Positions 44,065 through 58,316 of a stretch of DNA of 64,000 bases are shown here, piece by piece (position 1 is the stretch's first letter; the number at the start of each line of letters is the position of its first letter). Under the pieces are notes generated by a model. It searched no databases. It worked only from the letters and a program-made list of their open reading frames with translations, and was not told the origin of the DNA. Source of the DNA: Micromonospora marina (GTDB lineage: Bacteria > Actinomycetota > Actinomycetes > Mycobacteriales > Micromonosporaceae); NCBI RefSeq assembly GCF_900091565.1, contig NZ_FMCV01000003.1, positions 248,001 to 312,000 on the forward strand, written 5' to 3'. The position numbers were made by a program, and so were the translations under genes.

Positions 44065-46656
44065 ATGAGTGGACGGTACGTGTGGCAACTGCACGAGGCC
44101 GACGAGACGCGGATCGCCGAGGTCGGCGGCAAGGGCGCCGGTCTGGGGGCGCTGACACGGATCGACGGGGTGCGCGTACCCGAAGGTTTCTGCGTCACGA
44201 CCGGCGCCTTCCGGCTGGTCGCGCGGACGCCGGCGCTGGCCGGCCCGCTGGCGCGGCTCGCCGGCGCGGACGAGGACGACCGGGCGGCGCTCCGCTCGGC
44301 CGCCGCCGAGGTCCGTCGCGCGGTCGAGCGGACCCCCCTGCCGGGCGACGTCGCGGCGGCGGTCACCGCCGCGCTGTCCGGGCTCGGTGCGGACGCCGCG
44401 TACGCCGTGCGGTCGAGCGCGACCGCCGAGGACCTGCCGGCCGCCTCGTTCGCGGGCCAGCAGGACACCTACCTGAACGTGGCCGGCACGGCCGAGGTGC
44501 TGCGGCACGTCAGCCGCTGCTGGGCCTCGCTGTTCACCGACCGGGCGGTGACCTACCGGCGGCGCCACGGAATCGACGACCGGGCCGTGGACATGGCGGT
44601 GGTGGTGCAGCGGATGGTCGTCCCGGACGCGGCCGGGATCATGTTCACCGCCGACCCGGTCACCGGCGACCGGACGGTGGTCTCGGTGGAGGCCGGTCTC
44701 GGCCTCGGCGAGGCCCTGGTCTCCGGCCTGGTGAACCCGGACCTCTTCACGGTGCGCGACGGCGTGGTCGTCGGCCGGACGATCGGCGCGAAGTCGGTGG
44801 CGGTGCACCCGGTGCCCGGCGGCGGCACGCGGGAGACGTCCGTCGACCCGGCGCGGCGGGTCCAGCCCGCGCTGACCGACGCGCAGGCCGTACGCATCGC
44901 CGCGCTGGGCCGGCGCATCGAGGCGCATCTCGGCTGCCCGCAGGACATCGAGTGGGCAGTAACCGGCGACGACGTCCACATCCTCCAGAGCCGGCCGATC
45001 ACCACGTTGTTCCCGGTGCCGGCCGCCGTCGACGGGCGGTTCCACGTCTACCTGTCGGTCGGCCACCAGCAGATGATGACCGACGCGATGAAGCCGCTGG
45101 GCCTGTCGATGTGGCGGTTGACCGCCATGGTGCCGATGCACGAGGCGGGCGGGCGGCTGTTCGTCGACGCCACGCCGCACCTGTCCACCCCGGCGGGCCG
45201 TACCGCGTTCCTGGGCATGATCGGCCGGGTCGACCCGCTCACCCGGGACGCGCTGGAGACGGTCCTCGCCCGGGACGTCGTGCCGGCCGCGCCGGAGCCG
45301 GCCCCGGACGGCCCGCCCGCGGGTGGGCCGCCGCCCCCGATCGGCACCGACCCGGCGGTCGTCACCACGCTCGTCGAGCGCAGCCGGGTGTCCCTCGCCG
45401 CCCTGCGCCGCGACGTCGGCGCCCGGTCCGGGCCCGAGCTGTTCGACTTCCTGACCGGGGCGTTCGCCGAGCACAAGCGGGTACTCGCCGATCCGTTGAG
45501 CGCTCAGGTGATCATGGCGGGGATGCAGGCCGCCTGGTGGCTCGACGACAAGCTGGGGGAGTGGCTCGGCGAGCGCGACGCGGCCGACACGCTCACGCTG
45601 TCCGCGCCCGGCAACGTCACCGCCGAGATGGGGCTGGCGCTGCTCGACGTGGCCGACGTGATCCGCGCGCACCCCGAGGTGGTGGCGTTCCTGCGCGACG
45701 GGGCCGGCGACGGGTTCCTGGACGAGCTGCCGAGACTGCCGGGCGGCGCGCAGGCGCGCGCGGCTGTCGCCGGCTACCTCGACCGGTACGGCATGCGCTG
45801 CCTCGGCGAGATCGACATCACCCGGCCCCGCTGGAGCGAGCGCCCGGCAACGCTCGTGCCGCTGATCCTGGACCACGTCCGCACCTTCGCCCCGGGCGCC
45901 GCCGCGCGCCGGTTCGCGCAGGGCCGGGAGCGGGCCGAGGCGAAGGCCCGGGAGGTGCTCGACCACCTGCGCGCGCTGCCCGACGGTGAGCGCAAGGCCG
46001 CCGAGACGAAAGCCATGATCGAGCGGGTACGGACCTTCGCCGGCTACCGGGAGTACCCGAAGTACGACATCGTCAGCCGCTACGCCGTCTACAAGCAGGC
46101 ACTCATGGCCGAGGCCGATCGGCTGGTGCGCGCCGGTGTGCTCGCCGCCGCCGAGGACGTCTTCTACCTGACGTTCGAGGAGTTCCGCGAGGTCGCGGCC
46201 ACCGGCCGGGTCGACGCCGGGCTGATCCGCAGGCGGCGGGAGGAGTTCCGGACGCACCAGCGGCTCACGCCGCCCCGGGTGCTCACCTCCGCCGGTGAGG
46301 CCCTCGACGGCTCGTACCGGCGCGACGACGTGCCACCGGCCGCCCTGGTGGGACTGGCGGTCTCGGCCGGCGTCGTCGAGGGGCGGGCCCGGGTGGTGGC
46401 GGACCTGGCCGGCGCCGACCTGGAGCCGGGCGACATCCTCGTCACCGCGCACACCGACCCGAGCTGGACGCCGCTGTTCGTGGCCGTCGCGGGCCTGGTG
46501 ACGGAGGTGGGCGGACTGATGACGCACGGCGCGGTGATCGCCCGCGAGTACGGTCTGCCGGCCGTGGTGGCGGTGCCGGACGCGACCCGGCTGATCCCCG
46601 ACGGCGGGCGGATCCGCGTGCACGGCACCGACGGGTACGTCGAGCTGCTGTCCTGA
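44065..46656 (+). CDS. rph: Rifampin phosphotransferase
   Basis: 863 residues, the family length. Three parts are seen: an N-terminal ATP-grasp (VGGKGAGLGALTRIDGV, AVRSSATAEDLPAASFAGQ, MFTADPVTGD), a central rifampin-binding helical region (about 340-740), and a C-terminal PEP-synthase-like His domain with GGLMTHGAVIAREYGLPAV (catalytic His about 821). It phosphorylates the C21 hydroxyl of rifamycins using both ATP phosphates. The upstream RAE strengthens the call over a housekeeping PEP synthase. ATG 44065 fits the family start SGRYVWQLHEAD. Confidence 0.94.
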   Translation: MSGRYVWQLHEADETRIAEVGGKGAGLGALTRIDGVRVPEGFCVTTGAFRLVARTPALAGPLARLAGADEDDRAALRSAAAEVRRAVERTPLPGDVAAAVTAALSGLGADAAYAVRSSATAEDLPAASFAGQQDTYLNVAGTAEVLRHVSRCWASLFTDRAVTYRRRHGIDDRAVDMAVVVQRMVVPDAAGIMFTADPVTGDRTVVSVEAGLGLGEALVSGLVNPDLFTVRDGVVVGRTIGAKSVAVHPVPGGGTRETSVDPARRVQPALTDAQAVRIAALGRRIEAHLGCPQDIEWAVTGDDVHILQSRPITTLFPVPAAVDGRFHVYLSVGHQQMMTDAMKPLGLSMWRLTAMVPMHEAGGRLFVDATPHLSTPAGRTAFLGMIGRVDPLTRDALETVLARDVVPAAPEPAPDGPPAGGPPPPIGTDPAVVTTLVERSRVSLAALRRDVGARSGPELFDFLTGAFAEHKRVLADPLSAQVIMAGMQAAWWLDDKLGEWLGERDAADTLTLSAPGNVTAEMGLALLDVADVIRAHPEVVAFLRDGAGDGFLDELPRLPGGAQARAAVAGYLDRYGMRCLGEIDITRPRWSERPATLVPLILDHVRTFAPGAAARRFAQGRERAEAKAREVLDHLRALPDGERKAAETKAMIERVRTFAGYREYPKYDIVSRYAVYKQALMAEADRLVRAGVLAAAEDVFYLTFEEFREVAATGRVDAGLIRRRREEFRTHQRLTPPRVLTSAGEALDGSYRRDDVPPAALVGLAVSAGVVEGRARVVADLAGADLEPGDILVTAHTDPSWTPLFVAVAGLVTEVGGLMTHGAVIAREYGLPAVVAVPDATRLIPDGGRIRVHGTDGYVELLS

Positions 46657-46701
46657 CCGGCGCGGCATGCTCGATGATGGAGGCGCGAGCGGGGAGGCGC
46701 G

Positions 46702-47070
46702 ATGCGGATCGGGGAGCTGTCGGCGCGTACCGGGGTCAGTGCCCGGTCCATCCGGTACTACGAGCAGCAGGGCCTGCTCGCCGCCGTGCGCACGGCGAGC
46801 GGGCAGCGCGTCTTCGCCGAGTCGGCGGTGGACCGGGTCCGGCTCGTCCAGCGGCTGTTCGACGCCGGGCTGAGCAGCCGCCGGATGGCCGAGCTGCTGC
46901 CGTGCGTGACCGATCCGGAGATCCGCACCTCGTGGCTCACCGACCGGCTGCGCGAGGAGCGGGCCCGGTTGACCGCCGAGATGGCACGGCTCGCGCACGC
47001 CGTCGCGGTGCTCGACGACGTGGTGTCCGACATGACAGTGACCGAGGACACCCGGGATCCGGCCGCCTGA
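46702..47070 (+). CDS. MerR-family transcriptional regulator
   Basis: 122 residues. The N-terminal winged helix is MRIGELSARTGVSARSIRYY then EQQGLL; a coiled-coil (RLREERARLTAEMARLAHAV) forms the dimer. There is no Cys-rich metal loop or large effector domain, so it is a small ligand- or redox-type MerR protein. Its target is almost certainly the next gene, whose promoter has the 20-base spacer and dyad that MerR proteins need. Confidence 0.94.
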   Translation: MRIGELSARTGVSARSIRYYEQQGLLAAVRTASGQRVFAESAVDRVRLVQRLFDAGLSSRRMAELLPCVTDPEIRTSWLTDRLREERARLTAEMARLAHAVAVLDDVVSDMTVTEDTRDPAA

Positions 47071-47074
47071 GCGC

Positions 47075-47106
47075 TTGCCCTTGACACCGGTGTCAACTCC
47101 TAGCGT
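47075..47106 (+). promoter_or_regulatory. MerR-type promoter with perfect dyad in a 20-base spacer
   Basis: TTGCCC (47075-47080) and TAGCGT (47101-47106) are separated by 20 bases that contain the perfect 16-bp palindrome TTGACACCGGTGTCAA (47081-47096). ATG 47113 is 7 bases past the -10, so the mRNA is probably leaderless. Confidence 0.85.
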
Positions 47107-47112
47107 CGGGTC

Positions 47113-48207
47113 ATGAACGCGACCCTGGACACCGGATCGCCGGTGGCGCCGCTGCTGGAACCCGTCACCGTCGCCGGGCTGCCGTTGCCGTCCCGCTTCG
47201 TGATGGCGCCGATGACCCGTAACCGCGCGCCGGGCGGCGTGCCCACACCGGAGATGGCCGGCTACTACCGGCGTCGCGCCGCCGCCGGCATCGGCCTGAT
47301 CGTCACCGAGGGCGTGCTGGTCGACCATCCCAGCGCGGGTCACGAGGACACCGTGCCGCGGATGACCGCCGGCGCGGCCGAGGCCGGCTGGCGGGAGGTG
47401 GTCGAGGCGGTGCACGCCGCCGGCGGCCGGATCGCCGCGCAGCTGTGGCACCTGGGCAGCCTGCGCGAACCGGTGGACGGCGCTGCGGCGTGGACCCCCT
47501 CGGGGGTACGCGAGCCGGGCCGCCCGGCGCCGCGCGCGATGACCGCCGACGACGCGGACGTGCTGCTGGCGGCGTACGCGGACGCGGCAGCTGTCGCGGT
47601 GCGGGCCGGGTTCGACGCGATCGAGATCCACGCCGCGCACGGATACCTGCTCGACGAGTTCCTGTGGCCGTACACGAATCGCCGGACCGACGCGTTCGGT
47701 GGCTCACCGGCACGGCGGGCCGCGTTCCCGGCGGCGGTGGTGCGTGCGGTACGCGGGCAGGTTCCGGCTCCCCGTCCGGTGATCGTGCGCTTCTCCCAGT
47801 TCAAGGAGCGGGCGTTCGACGCGCGGATCGCGGAGACGCCGACCGAGCTGGCGCAGATCCTCACCGCGTTCGCCGAGGCCGGCGCGGACGTGCTGCACGC
47901 CTCGCAGCGCCGCTTCTGGCAGCCCGCGTTCCCCGGCTCGGCGTTGAACCTGGCGGGCTGGGCGAAGCGCCTCACCGGCCTGCCGTCGATCACCGTGGGT
48001 TCGGTCGGGCTGCGGCGGGACTTCCTGCGTCCGGACGGCCCGGAGTCGGTGGCGGGCCTGGCCGCGCGGCTGGCGGACGGGGAGTTCGACCTGGTGGCGC
48101 TCGGTCGCGCGCTGCTGGGTAACCCGGCCTGGGTGCGGCACGCCGCCGCCGGGCGGCTGGACGAGATCGTCGACTACCGCAAGGCGCACGAGGACGTCTA
48201 TCCCTAG
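47113..48207 (+). CDS. Old yellow enzyme-type NADH:flavin oxidoreductase
   Basis: 364 residues, an FMN TIM-barrel ene-reductase. LPSRFVMAPMTRNRAPGG is the N-terminal strand, AAQLWHLGS and FDAIEIHAAHGYLLDEFLWP carry the substrate-binding and phosphate-loop regions, and the end FDLVALGRALLGNPAWV binds the FMN phosphate. It reduces activated alkenes such as enals, quinones or nitro compounds. The MerR gene upstream suggests induction by an electrophile or redox stress. Confidence 0.94.
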   Translation: MNATLDTGSPVAPLLEPVTVAGLPLPSRFVMAPMTRNRAPGGVPTPEMAGYYRRRAAAGIGLIVTEGVLVDHPSAGHEDTVPRMTAGAAEAGWREVVEAVHAAGGRIAAQLWHLGSLREPVDGAAAWTPSGVREPGRPAPRAMTADDADVLLAAYADAAAVAVRAGFDAIEIHAAHGYLLDEFLWPYTNRRTDAFGGSPARRAAFPAAVVRAVRGQVPAPRPVIVRFSQFKERAFDARIAETPTELAQILTAFAEAGADVLHASQRRFWQPAFPGSALNLAGWAKRLTGLPSITVGSVGLRRDFLRPDGPESVAGLAARLADGEFDLVALGRALLGNPAWVRHAAAGRLDEIVDYRKAHEDVYP

Positions 48208-48219
48208 GCGGCGGGGGTT

Positions 48220-48360
48220 GACGCCGGCGCGGTGCCCGAGCCGGCGTACCTCCTCCCGCCGCTGACCACCGTCCGGCCGGACTTCGGCGCGGTCGCCGCG
48301 GCGAGCATCGACCTGCTGCTGGCGCAGATCGAGTCGCGGACCGCCGGGCCGCTGGCCGGT
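48220..48360 (+). pseudogene. C-terminal remnant of a LacI-family regulator
   Basis: PEPAYLLPPLTTVRPDFGAV followed by AAASIDLLLAQIE matches the last 40 or so residues of LacI/GalR proteins (PPLTTVRPDF...LLL). There is no DNA-binding domain, no ribosome-binding site and no in-frame stop before the antisense copC gene, so this is debris of a lost regulator. Confidence 0.65.
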
Positions 48361-48392
48361 CGCGGCCCGCCCGCCCCCGTACGGTCCGGTCG

Positions 48393-48995
48393 TCAGGTCG
48401 TGCGACGAGCGCGCCGCCGGCGCGCGACGAACAACACGACCCCGGCGACCACCAGCAGACCGGCGACCGTCCCGCCGGCCAGCAGCGCGACCGGCGGGCT
48501 GTCGTCGCCGGACCGCGCCCCGGAGGCGTCCGGCTCGCCCGCAGCGTCCGCGCCGGTCGACACGGCAGCCGCCGCCGACGCGGGAGCCGACGGTGAGGCG
48601 GGAGCCGACGGCGCGGGCGCGGCCGGGTCGGCGACGGTGAAGCGGTACGACCCCTGGACCGGGTGGCCGTCGCGGGACACCACCCGGTACCCGACGGTGT
48701 AGGTGCCGTTGCCCAGCGGTCCGTCGATCGTCACCGTGCCGGTGGCGCCGTCCACAGCCGGTGCGGAGGTGGGCACCTTGCGCTGATCGGCGTCGCTGAC
48801 CGTGATGGTGGTGTAGGAGGGGTTCAGCCGTTGCAGGAACCTCAGCGTGACCTGCGTGGGCGCGGCGGTGAGCCGGGCGTCGCGTGCCGGCGTGGCTTCC
48901 TGGAGGGAGTTGTGCGCCGCCGCGGGCGTGGCCGGGACCAGCAGCAGGGCGGTGAGGACCGCGGCGAGCAGCGCGGTGACGGAACGGGTACGCAT
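48393..48995 (-). CDS. CopC-domain copper-binding exported protein
   Basis: 200 residues. A signal peptide ends in ATPAAA; the mature N terminus HNSLQEATPARDARL supplies the His ligand of the Cu(II) site. The CopC beta-barrel runs to about 125, then an Ala/Ser/Pro linker and a C-terminal helix (LLAGGTVAGLLVVAGVVLF) anchor it in the membrane with an RRRRARR tail. It follows the DyP gene by 20 bases. The CopD partner domain is absent from the protein and from the neighbourhood. Confidence 0.93.
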   Translation of the reverse strand: MRTRSVTALLAAVLTALLLVPATPAAAHNSLQEATPARDARLTAAPTQVTLRFLQRLNPSYTTITVSDADQRKVPTSAPAVDGATGTVTIDGPLGNGTYTVGYRVVSRDGHPVQGSYRFTVADPAAPAPSAPASPSAPASAAAAVSTGADAAGEPDASGARSGDDSPPVALLAGGTVAGLLVVAGVVLFVARRRRARRTT

Positions 48996-49015
48996 GACGC
49001 GCCTTCCTCTGGTGG

Positions 49016-50248
49016 TCAGCCGAGCAGTTGCCGGCCGATCCAGCCGCCCTCGGGGCAGCCGGGCGGTACGGCGAACACGGCGGAGCCGATCGGGGTGGTC
49101 CACTCGTTGAGCAGGTCGCGCTCGGCGAGCCGGCGCTGGATGGGCAGGAACTGGCCGGCGATGTCGGCCTGGTACGAGGCGAAGACGAGCCCGCTGTCCG
49201 CGTCGCCCTCGGGGGTGGGCACGCCGTCGTAGTTGTAGGGCCGGCGCAGGATCTTCTGCCGGTCGTCGGTGACGTGGGCGCGGGTCAGGTGGGAGAAGTC
49301 GGGGATGACGGTGAGCCCGTCCGGGCCGAGGGCGGCGAAGTCCGGCTCGTCGTGTTCGGCCCGGCCGGTCAGCGGCGCGCCGGTGTCGAGGCGCCGCCCG
49401 ACGGCGAGTTCCCGGTCGGTGCGGCCGAGCAGGTCCCAGGTCTCCAGGTTCATGCTGATCCGCCGCACCACGAGCGTGGTGGAGTCCCGCAGCCAGTCCG
49501 GTCCGTCAGTCACCCACACCGCGGTGTCCGCGGGCGTGCCGGGCTTCGGGTTGGCGGTGCCGTCGAGCTGCCCGAACAGGTTGCGCTGGGTGTGCCCCGG
49601 CTCGGCGCCGGCCGCCCGCCGGAAGCCCTGCTGGACCCAGCGGACGACGGCGAACGGACGGCTGTCCTTGACCAGGACCCGCTGGGCGTGGGCGACGGTG
49701 AGCGGATCGTCGGCGCAGATCTGGAGCAGCAGGTCCCCGCCGGACCAGCGGGGTTGCAGCCGGTCGATGCCGAACGGGGGCAGCTCGGCCACCGAGGCGG
49801 GCCGGCGGTCGTCGAGACCGGCGGCGGCGTAGAGCCCGGGACCGAAGCCGAACGTGACTGTCAGCCTAGCGGGCAGCACGCTCAGCTCCGGTTCGGTGTC
49901 GGCCAGCGCCGGGCGGCCCTGGGTGAGCCGGGCCGCGTCGTCGGAGAGCAGCCGCAGCATCCGCCCGATCGCCGCCCGGTCGGTGCCGGGCCGCAGCGTG
50001 AAGGCGACGAATGCGGCGTGTGCCTGCGGCTCGGTGGTCACCCCTGATTGGCGGGCGCCGTGGAACGGCTCGACCGCGCTGCCCACCTGCGCCACCGGAA
50101 CCGGTTCGGCGGGGCGTACCCCCGGGTCGCCGGGGCGGGCGGCGGCGAGGGCGCCCGCCCCGGCCAGCGCGCCCCCGGCGGCCATCGCGCCGCCGGTGAG
50201 CAGGCCACGCCGGCTCACCCGGCGGGCCGTGGCGGGACGGTCGGTCAT
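49016..50248 (-). CDS. Tat-exported DyP-type peroxidase
   Basis: 410 residues. A twin-arginine signal (RRVSRRGLLTGG) precedes a dimeric ferredoxin-like DyP fold with GQLDGTANP (the catalytic Asp of the GxxDG motif) and the heme His in FSHLTRAHV. Related streptomycete proteins (DtpA) act with copper chaperones in extracellular oxidation and development. It overlaps the PCuAC gene by four bases and precedes copC, so the three form one operon. Confidence 0.94.
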   Translation of the reverse strand: MTDRPATARRVSRRGLLTGGAMAAGGALAGAGALAAARPGDPGVRPAEPVPVAQVGSAVEPFHGARQSGVTTEPQAHAAFVAFTLRPGTDRAAIGRMLRLLSDDAARLTQGRPALADTEPELSVLPARLTVTFGFGPGLYAAAGLDDRRPASVAELPPFGIDRLQPRWSGGDLLLQICADDPLTVAHAQRVLVKDSRPFAVVRWVQQGFRRAAGAEPGHTQRNLFGQLDGTANPKPGTPADTAVWVTDGPDWLRDSTTLVVRRISMNLETWDLLGRTDRELAVGRRLDTGAPLTGRAEHDEPDFAALGPDGLTVIPDFSHLTRAHVTDDRQKILRRPYNYDGVPTPEGDADSGLVFASYQADIAGQFLPIQRRLAERDLLNEWTTPIGSAVFAVPPGCPEGGWIGRQLLG

Positions 50249-50826
50249 GACGCCGGGCTCATGCTCATCTCCGGCATCGGGGAGTCACCGTGACCGGGGG
50301 CGTAGGACTCCTGGGCACCGGTGAACGGCTTCGCCACCGCCGTGAACGTCTGGGTCCGGCCGTCGGCGAAGGTGAGCGTGAAGCTCAGCTCGTCGCCCGC
50401 CTTGACCGGCTCGGCGAGGTCCATCAGCATCAGGTGGTCGCCGCCGGGCTCCAGCGTGGAGCTGGAGCGCGCCTTGATCACGAGGCCGCTCTCCTTGGCC
50501 TGCATGACCATCTTGCCGTCTTTCATGGTCATCTCGTGCAGTTCCATCGGCGAGACCTCGGTGGCCGCCTTGGTGATCGTGACGTCGGTGTCGCCGTCGT
50601 TGACCAGCGTGCCGAACGCGGCGGTCATGCCCTTGTCGGCGGCCTTCACCCACGGGTCGCGGACGGTGAGCACCCCCGCCGCCGCATCCGCCGACGCCGA
50701 GGCCGATGTCGGCGTGGCGGCGGACGGCGTGCCGGAGGAACCGCAGGCGGTGACCGACGCGGCGAGCACGGCGGCGCCGATCAGGGCGGCCGGGCGCAGG
50801 AACCGGCGGCTGGTGGTGCGCGGCAT
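50245..50826 (-). CDS. PCuAC copper chaperone lipoprotein
   Basis: 193 residues. The lipobox is LAASVTAC (Cys about 28). The PCuAC domain shows the Cu(I) motif with MELHEM, MVM and GGDHLMLM, i.e. His and Met ligands at the family spacing, and a Met/His-rich tail (GHGDSPMPEMSM). It delivers Cu to cytochrome oxidase and, in streptomycetes, probably also to other extracellular copper enzymes. It is the first gene of the PCuAC-DyP-CopC operon. Confidence 0.94.
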   Translation of the reverse strand: MPRTTSRRFLRPAALIGAAVLAASVTACGSSGTPSAATPTSASASADAAAGVLTVRDPWVKAADKGMTAAFGTLVNDGDTDVTITKAATEVSPMELHEMTMKDGKMVMQAKESGLVIKARSSSTLEPGGDHLMLMDLAEPVKAGDELSFTLTFADGRTQTFTAVAKPFTGAQESYAPGHGDSPMPEMSMSPAS

Positions 50827-51050
50827 GATGTCTTCCCCTCGAAGATCCGGTGTTCGTATCGTTTGTCGGTGCGGGACGCCGGATAGTTCCGGCCGCCGCG
50901 GTCGGGCATGTCACACCTCGGGCGGCGGGCCGTCGCGGGCCCGGGATCGGCGGTGCGCCCGGAAGGCATAATGGTTCCGGGTGTCAGGTGGCGCGCCGGG
51001 GCGCGGCCGGACGAGGGTGCCGGGCGGGCGCCCGGATGAGGGAGGCGACG

Positions 51051-51455
51051 GTGCCGCAGGCGACGACCGGGGCGACCCGCAACACCCGTCAGCGCGCCGA
51101 GGTGCTGGCGCTGCTGCGGGAGCTGGACGGCTTCCACAGCGCGCAGCAGCTGCACCAGATGCTCGTCCAGCGGCAGGCGAAGGTCGGCCTCACCACGGTG
51201 TACCGGACGCTCCAGATGCTCGTCGACAACGGCGAGATCGACTCGGCCCGGCTGCCCGGCGGCGAGCACCTCTACCGCCGCTGCAGCCAGAGCCGCCATC
51301 ACCACCACCTGGTCTGCCGCCGCTGCGGCCGGGCCGTGGAGGTGGCCGGCCCGGGCGTGGAGCGGTGGGCCGACCAGGTCGCCGCGCAGCACGGGTTCAC
51401 CGACGTCGGGCACACGCTGGAGATCTTCGGCACCTGCGACCGCTGCGCCGCCTGA
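51051..51455 (+). CDS. zur: Fur-family regulator, probably Zur
   Basis: 134 residues. The winged helix runs through TRNTRQRAEVLALLRELDGF and GLTTVYRTLQMLVDNGEI; the metal domain has RHHHHLVCRRCG and the end GTCDRCAA, the structural Zn Cys pairs of Zur. It differs clearly from the furA product at 25962. GTG 51051 follows GGGAGG. A CATAAT at 50967 may be its -10. No zinc uptake genes are adjacent, so the Zur call rests on sequence only. Confidence 0.85.
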   Translation: MPQATTGATRNTRQRAEVLALLRELDGFHSAQQLHQMLVQRQAKVGLTTVYRTLQMLVDNGEIDSARLPGGEHLYRRCSQSRHHHHLVCRRCGRAVEVAGPGVERWADQVAAQHGFTDVGHTLEIFGTCDRCAA

Positions 51456-51461
51456 GCCGCC

Positions 51462-51487
51462 GCCGCGGGCGGTGACCCGCCCGCGGC
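51462..51487. terminator. Terminator after zur
   Basis: A perfect 11-bp stem GCCGCGGGCGG / CCGCCCGCGGC with loop TGAC, 6 bases after the zur stop and facing the carboxylase 3' end. Confidence 0.8.
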
Positions 51488-51547
51488 GAGCCGCCGTCAG
51501 CAGTCGCGCAGCGCCGGTGACCTGTTCCCGTCCGGGGGTGCGCCGGG

Positions 51548-57010
<5,463 letters not shown>

Positions 57011-57187
57011 GTGACCGTCCCCTTCGGTTGACCCACTCCTGCGCCGGGCGCGGCGATGCCCCCGGCCCGCCTCACCTTTCCGCCTGTGCGCGGGCGGCGC
57101 TATGTCGTAACGGCCGAAGCCTGAGCGGGGACCGTTGTGGGAACCGAACAAAAGTTTTTAGCCAGCCACTCACTACCAGCCGGTACG

Positions 57188-57227
57188 CGTCACGGCGCCG
57201 GACCCGCTCGGGTCCGGCGCCGTGACG
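57188..57227. terminator. Terminator after the DUF2188 gene
   Basis: A perfect 18-bp stem around loop GCTC (57206-57209), 15 bases beyond the DUF2188 stop and upstream of the carboxylase. Confidence 0.85.
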
Positions 57228-57242
57228 TGCCTGCGGCCGGGC

Positions 57243-57473
57243 TCAGCCCGGGATGTCCCGGGGGTCGCGCTCGCGGGGGTACGTGTTCTTCTCGCCGATC
57301 GTGCCGTCCTGCTTCTTGATCACGTGCTCGGTGCCGCGTTCGGCCGCCATCTCCCGGCCGGCCGCCTCGGCCTCCGCCTTGGTGTCGTGGCGGCTGGTCG
57401 CGCGTTCGTTGCCCTCCGGGCGGTTCTTCCACTGCCCGTCCTGCTGGTAGGTGTCGATGTCGCCCTTCGCCAT
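57243..57473 (-). CDS. DUF2188 small protein
   Basis: 76 residues, very polar: MAKGDIDTYQQDGQWKNRPE, then ATSRHDTKAEAEAAGREMA and HVIKKQDGTIGEKNTYPRER. The HVIKKQDGxI ending is typical of DUF2188, a small family of unknown function found across bacteria. A strong terminator follows, so it is a monocistronic gene. Confidence 0.82.
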   Translation of the reverse strand: MAKGDIDTYQQDGQWKNRPEGNERATSRHDTKAEAEAAGREMAAERGTEHVIKKQDGTIGEKNTYPRERDPRDIPG

Positions 57474-57560
57474 GCCGTCAGCCCCTCTGTCGCGTGTCTG
57501 ATGACAAATGTCTGCCCACGGGTGCGGTGCGCTAATCCTGCGGTCGCTCAGCGGCTTGGT

Positions 57561-57585
57561 TTGCCGGAACGGCAAGGTTCCTTGC
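57561..57585. promoter_or_regulatory. Two overlapping palindromes before the methyltransferase
   Basis: TTGCCG-GAA-CGGCAA (57561-57575) overlaps GCAAGG-TT-CCTTGC (57572-57585). They lie between the divergent DUF2188 and methyltransferase genes and look like mutually exclusive hairpins or two operator sites. Confidence 0.5.
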
Positions 57586-57653
57586 TGTCCGGTGGTCGGC
57601 GGCGCACGATGTCGGGGCCCGGTCCGGAGACGACCGGCGGCGAGGAGGCGGAC

Positions 57654-58304
57654 ATGACGGGGCACCACCACGAGCACCTGGCGGCGGACACCGACCCGGC
57701 CCGGTTCTGGGACGAGCGGTACGGCCAGCGGGACCGGATCTGGAGCGGCCGGGTGAACCCGGTCCTGGCCGAGGTGGCCGGCCCGCTGCCCGCGGGCACC
57801 GTGCTCGACCTGGGCAGCGGTGAGGGCGGCGACGCGGTGTGGCTGGCGTCCAAGGGCTGGCAGGTGACCGCGGTGGACATCTCGTCCGTCGCGCTGGACC
57901 GCCTCGCCGTGGAGGCCGAGCGGGCCGGGGTGGCCGACCGGATCACCACCGTCCGGCACGACCTCACCCAGGGCTTCCCGCCCGGCCGGTACGACCTGGT
58001 GTCCGCGCAGTTCTTCCAGTCGCCGCTGGTCCTGCCCCGGGAGAAGGTGCTGCCCCCGGCGGCCGAGGCGGTCGCGCCCGGCGGCCGGCTGCTCGTCGTC
58101 GAGCACGGCGCGCCGCCGCCCTGGGCCGGACCCGACACCGGCCACCACCGGTTCGCCGAACCGGAGGAGATCCTGGCCGCGATGAGCCTCGACCCGGACG
58201 GCTGGGACACCGAGCGGCTGGGTGCGGCGCGTCGCACCGCCACCGGGCCGGACGGCCAGACCGGCGAGCTGATCGACCACGTGGTGCTGGTGCGGCGCCG
58301 CTGA
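57654..58304 (+). CDS. Class I SAM-dependent methyltransferase
   Basis: 216 residues. FWDERYGQRDRIWSGRVNPV is the N-terminal motif of the tellurite-resistance/thiopurine-type small methyltransferases, VLDLGSGEGGDAVWLA is motif I and VTAVDISSVALDR motif II. The N terminus is His-rich (GHHHEH). The substrate is unknown; members methylate small molecules such as chalcogens or halides. GAGGAGG precedes ATG 57654. Confidence 0.9.
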   Translation: MTGHHHEHLAADTDPARFWDERYGQRDRIWSGRVNPVLAEVAGPLPAGTVLDLGSGEGGDAVWLASKGWQVTAVDISSVALDRLAVEAERAGVADRITTVRHDLTQGFPPGRYDLVSAQFFQSPLVLPREKVLPPAAEAVAPGGRLLVVEHGAPPPWAGPDTGHHRFAEPEEILAAMSLDPDGWDTERLGAARRTATGPDGQTGELIDHVVLVRRR

Positions 58305-58316
58305 CCGCCGCGCCGG

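Noticed and set aside
43810..47640. Minus-strand open frame of about 1275 codons
   Set aside because: Shadow of rph, merR and the ene-reductase gene, which all have clear family motifs on the plus strand.
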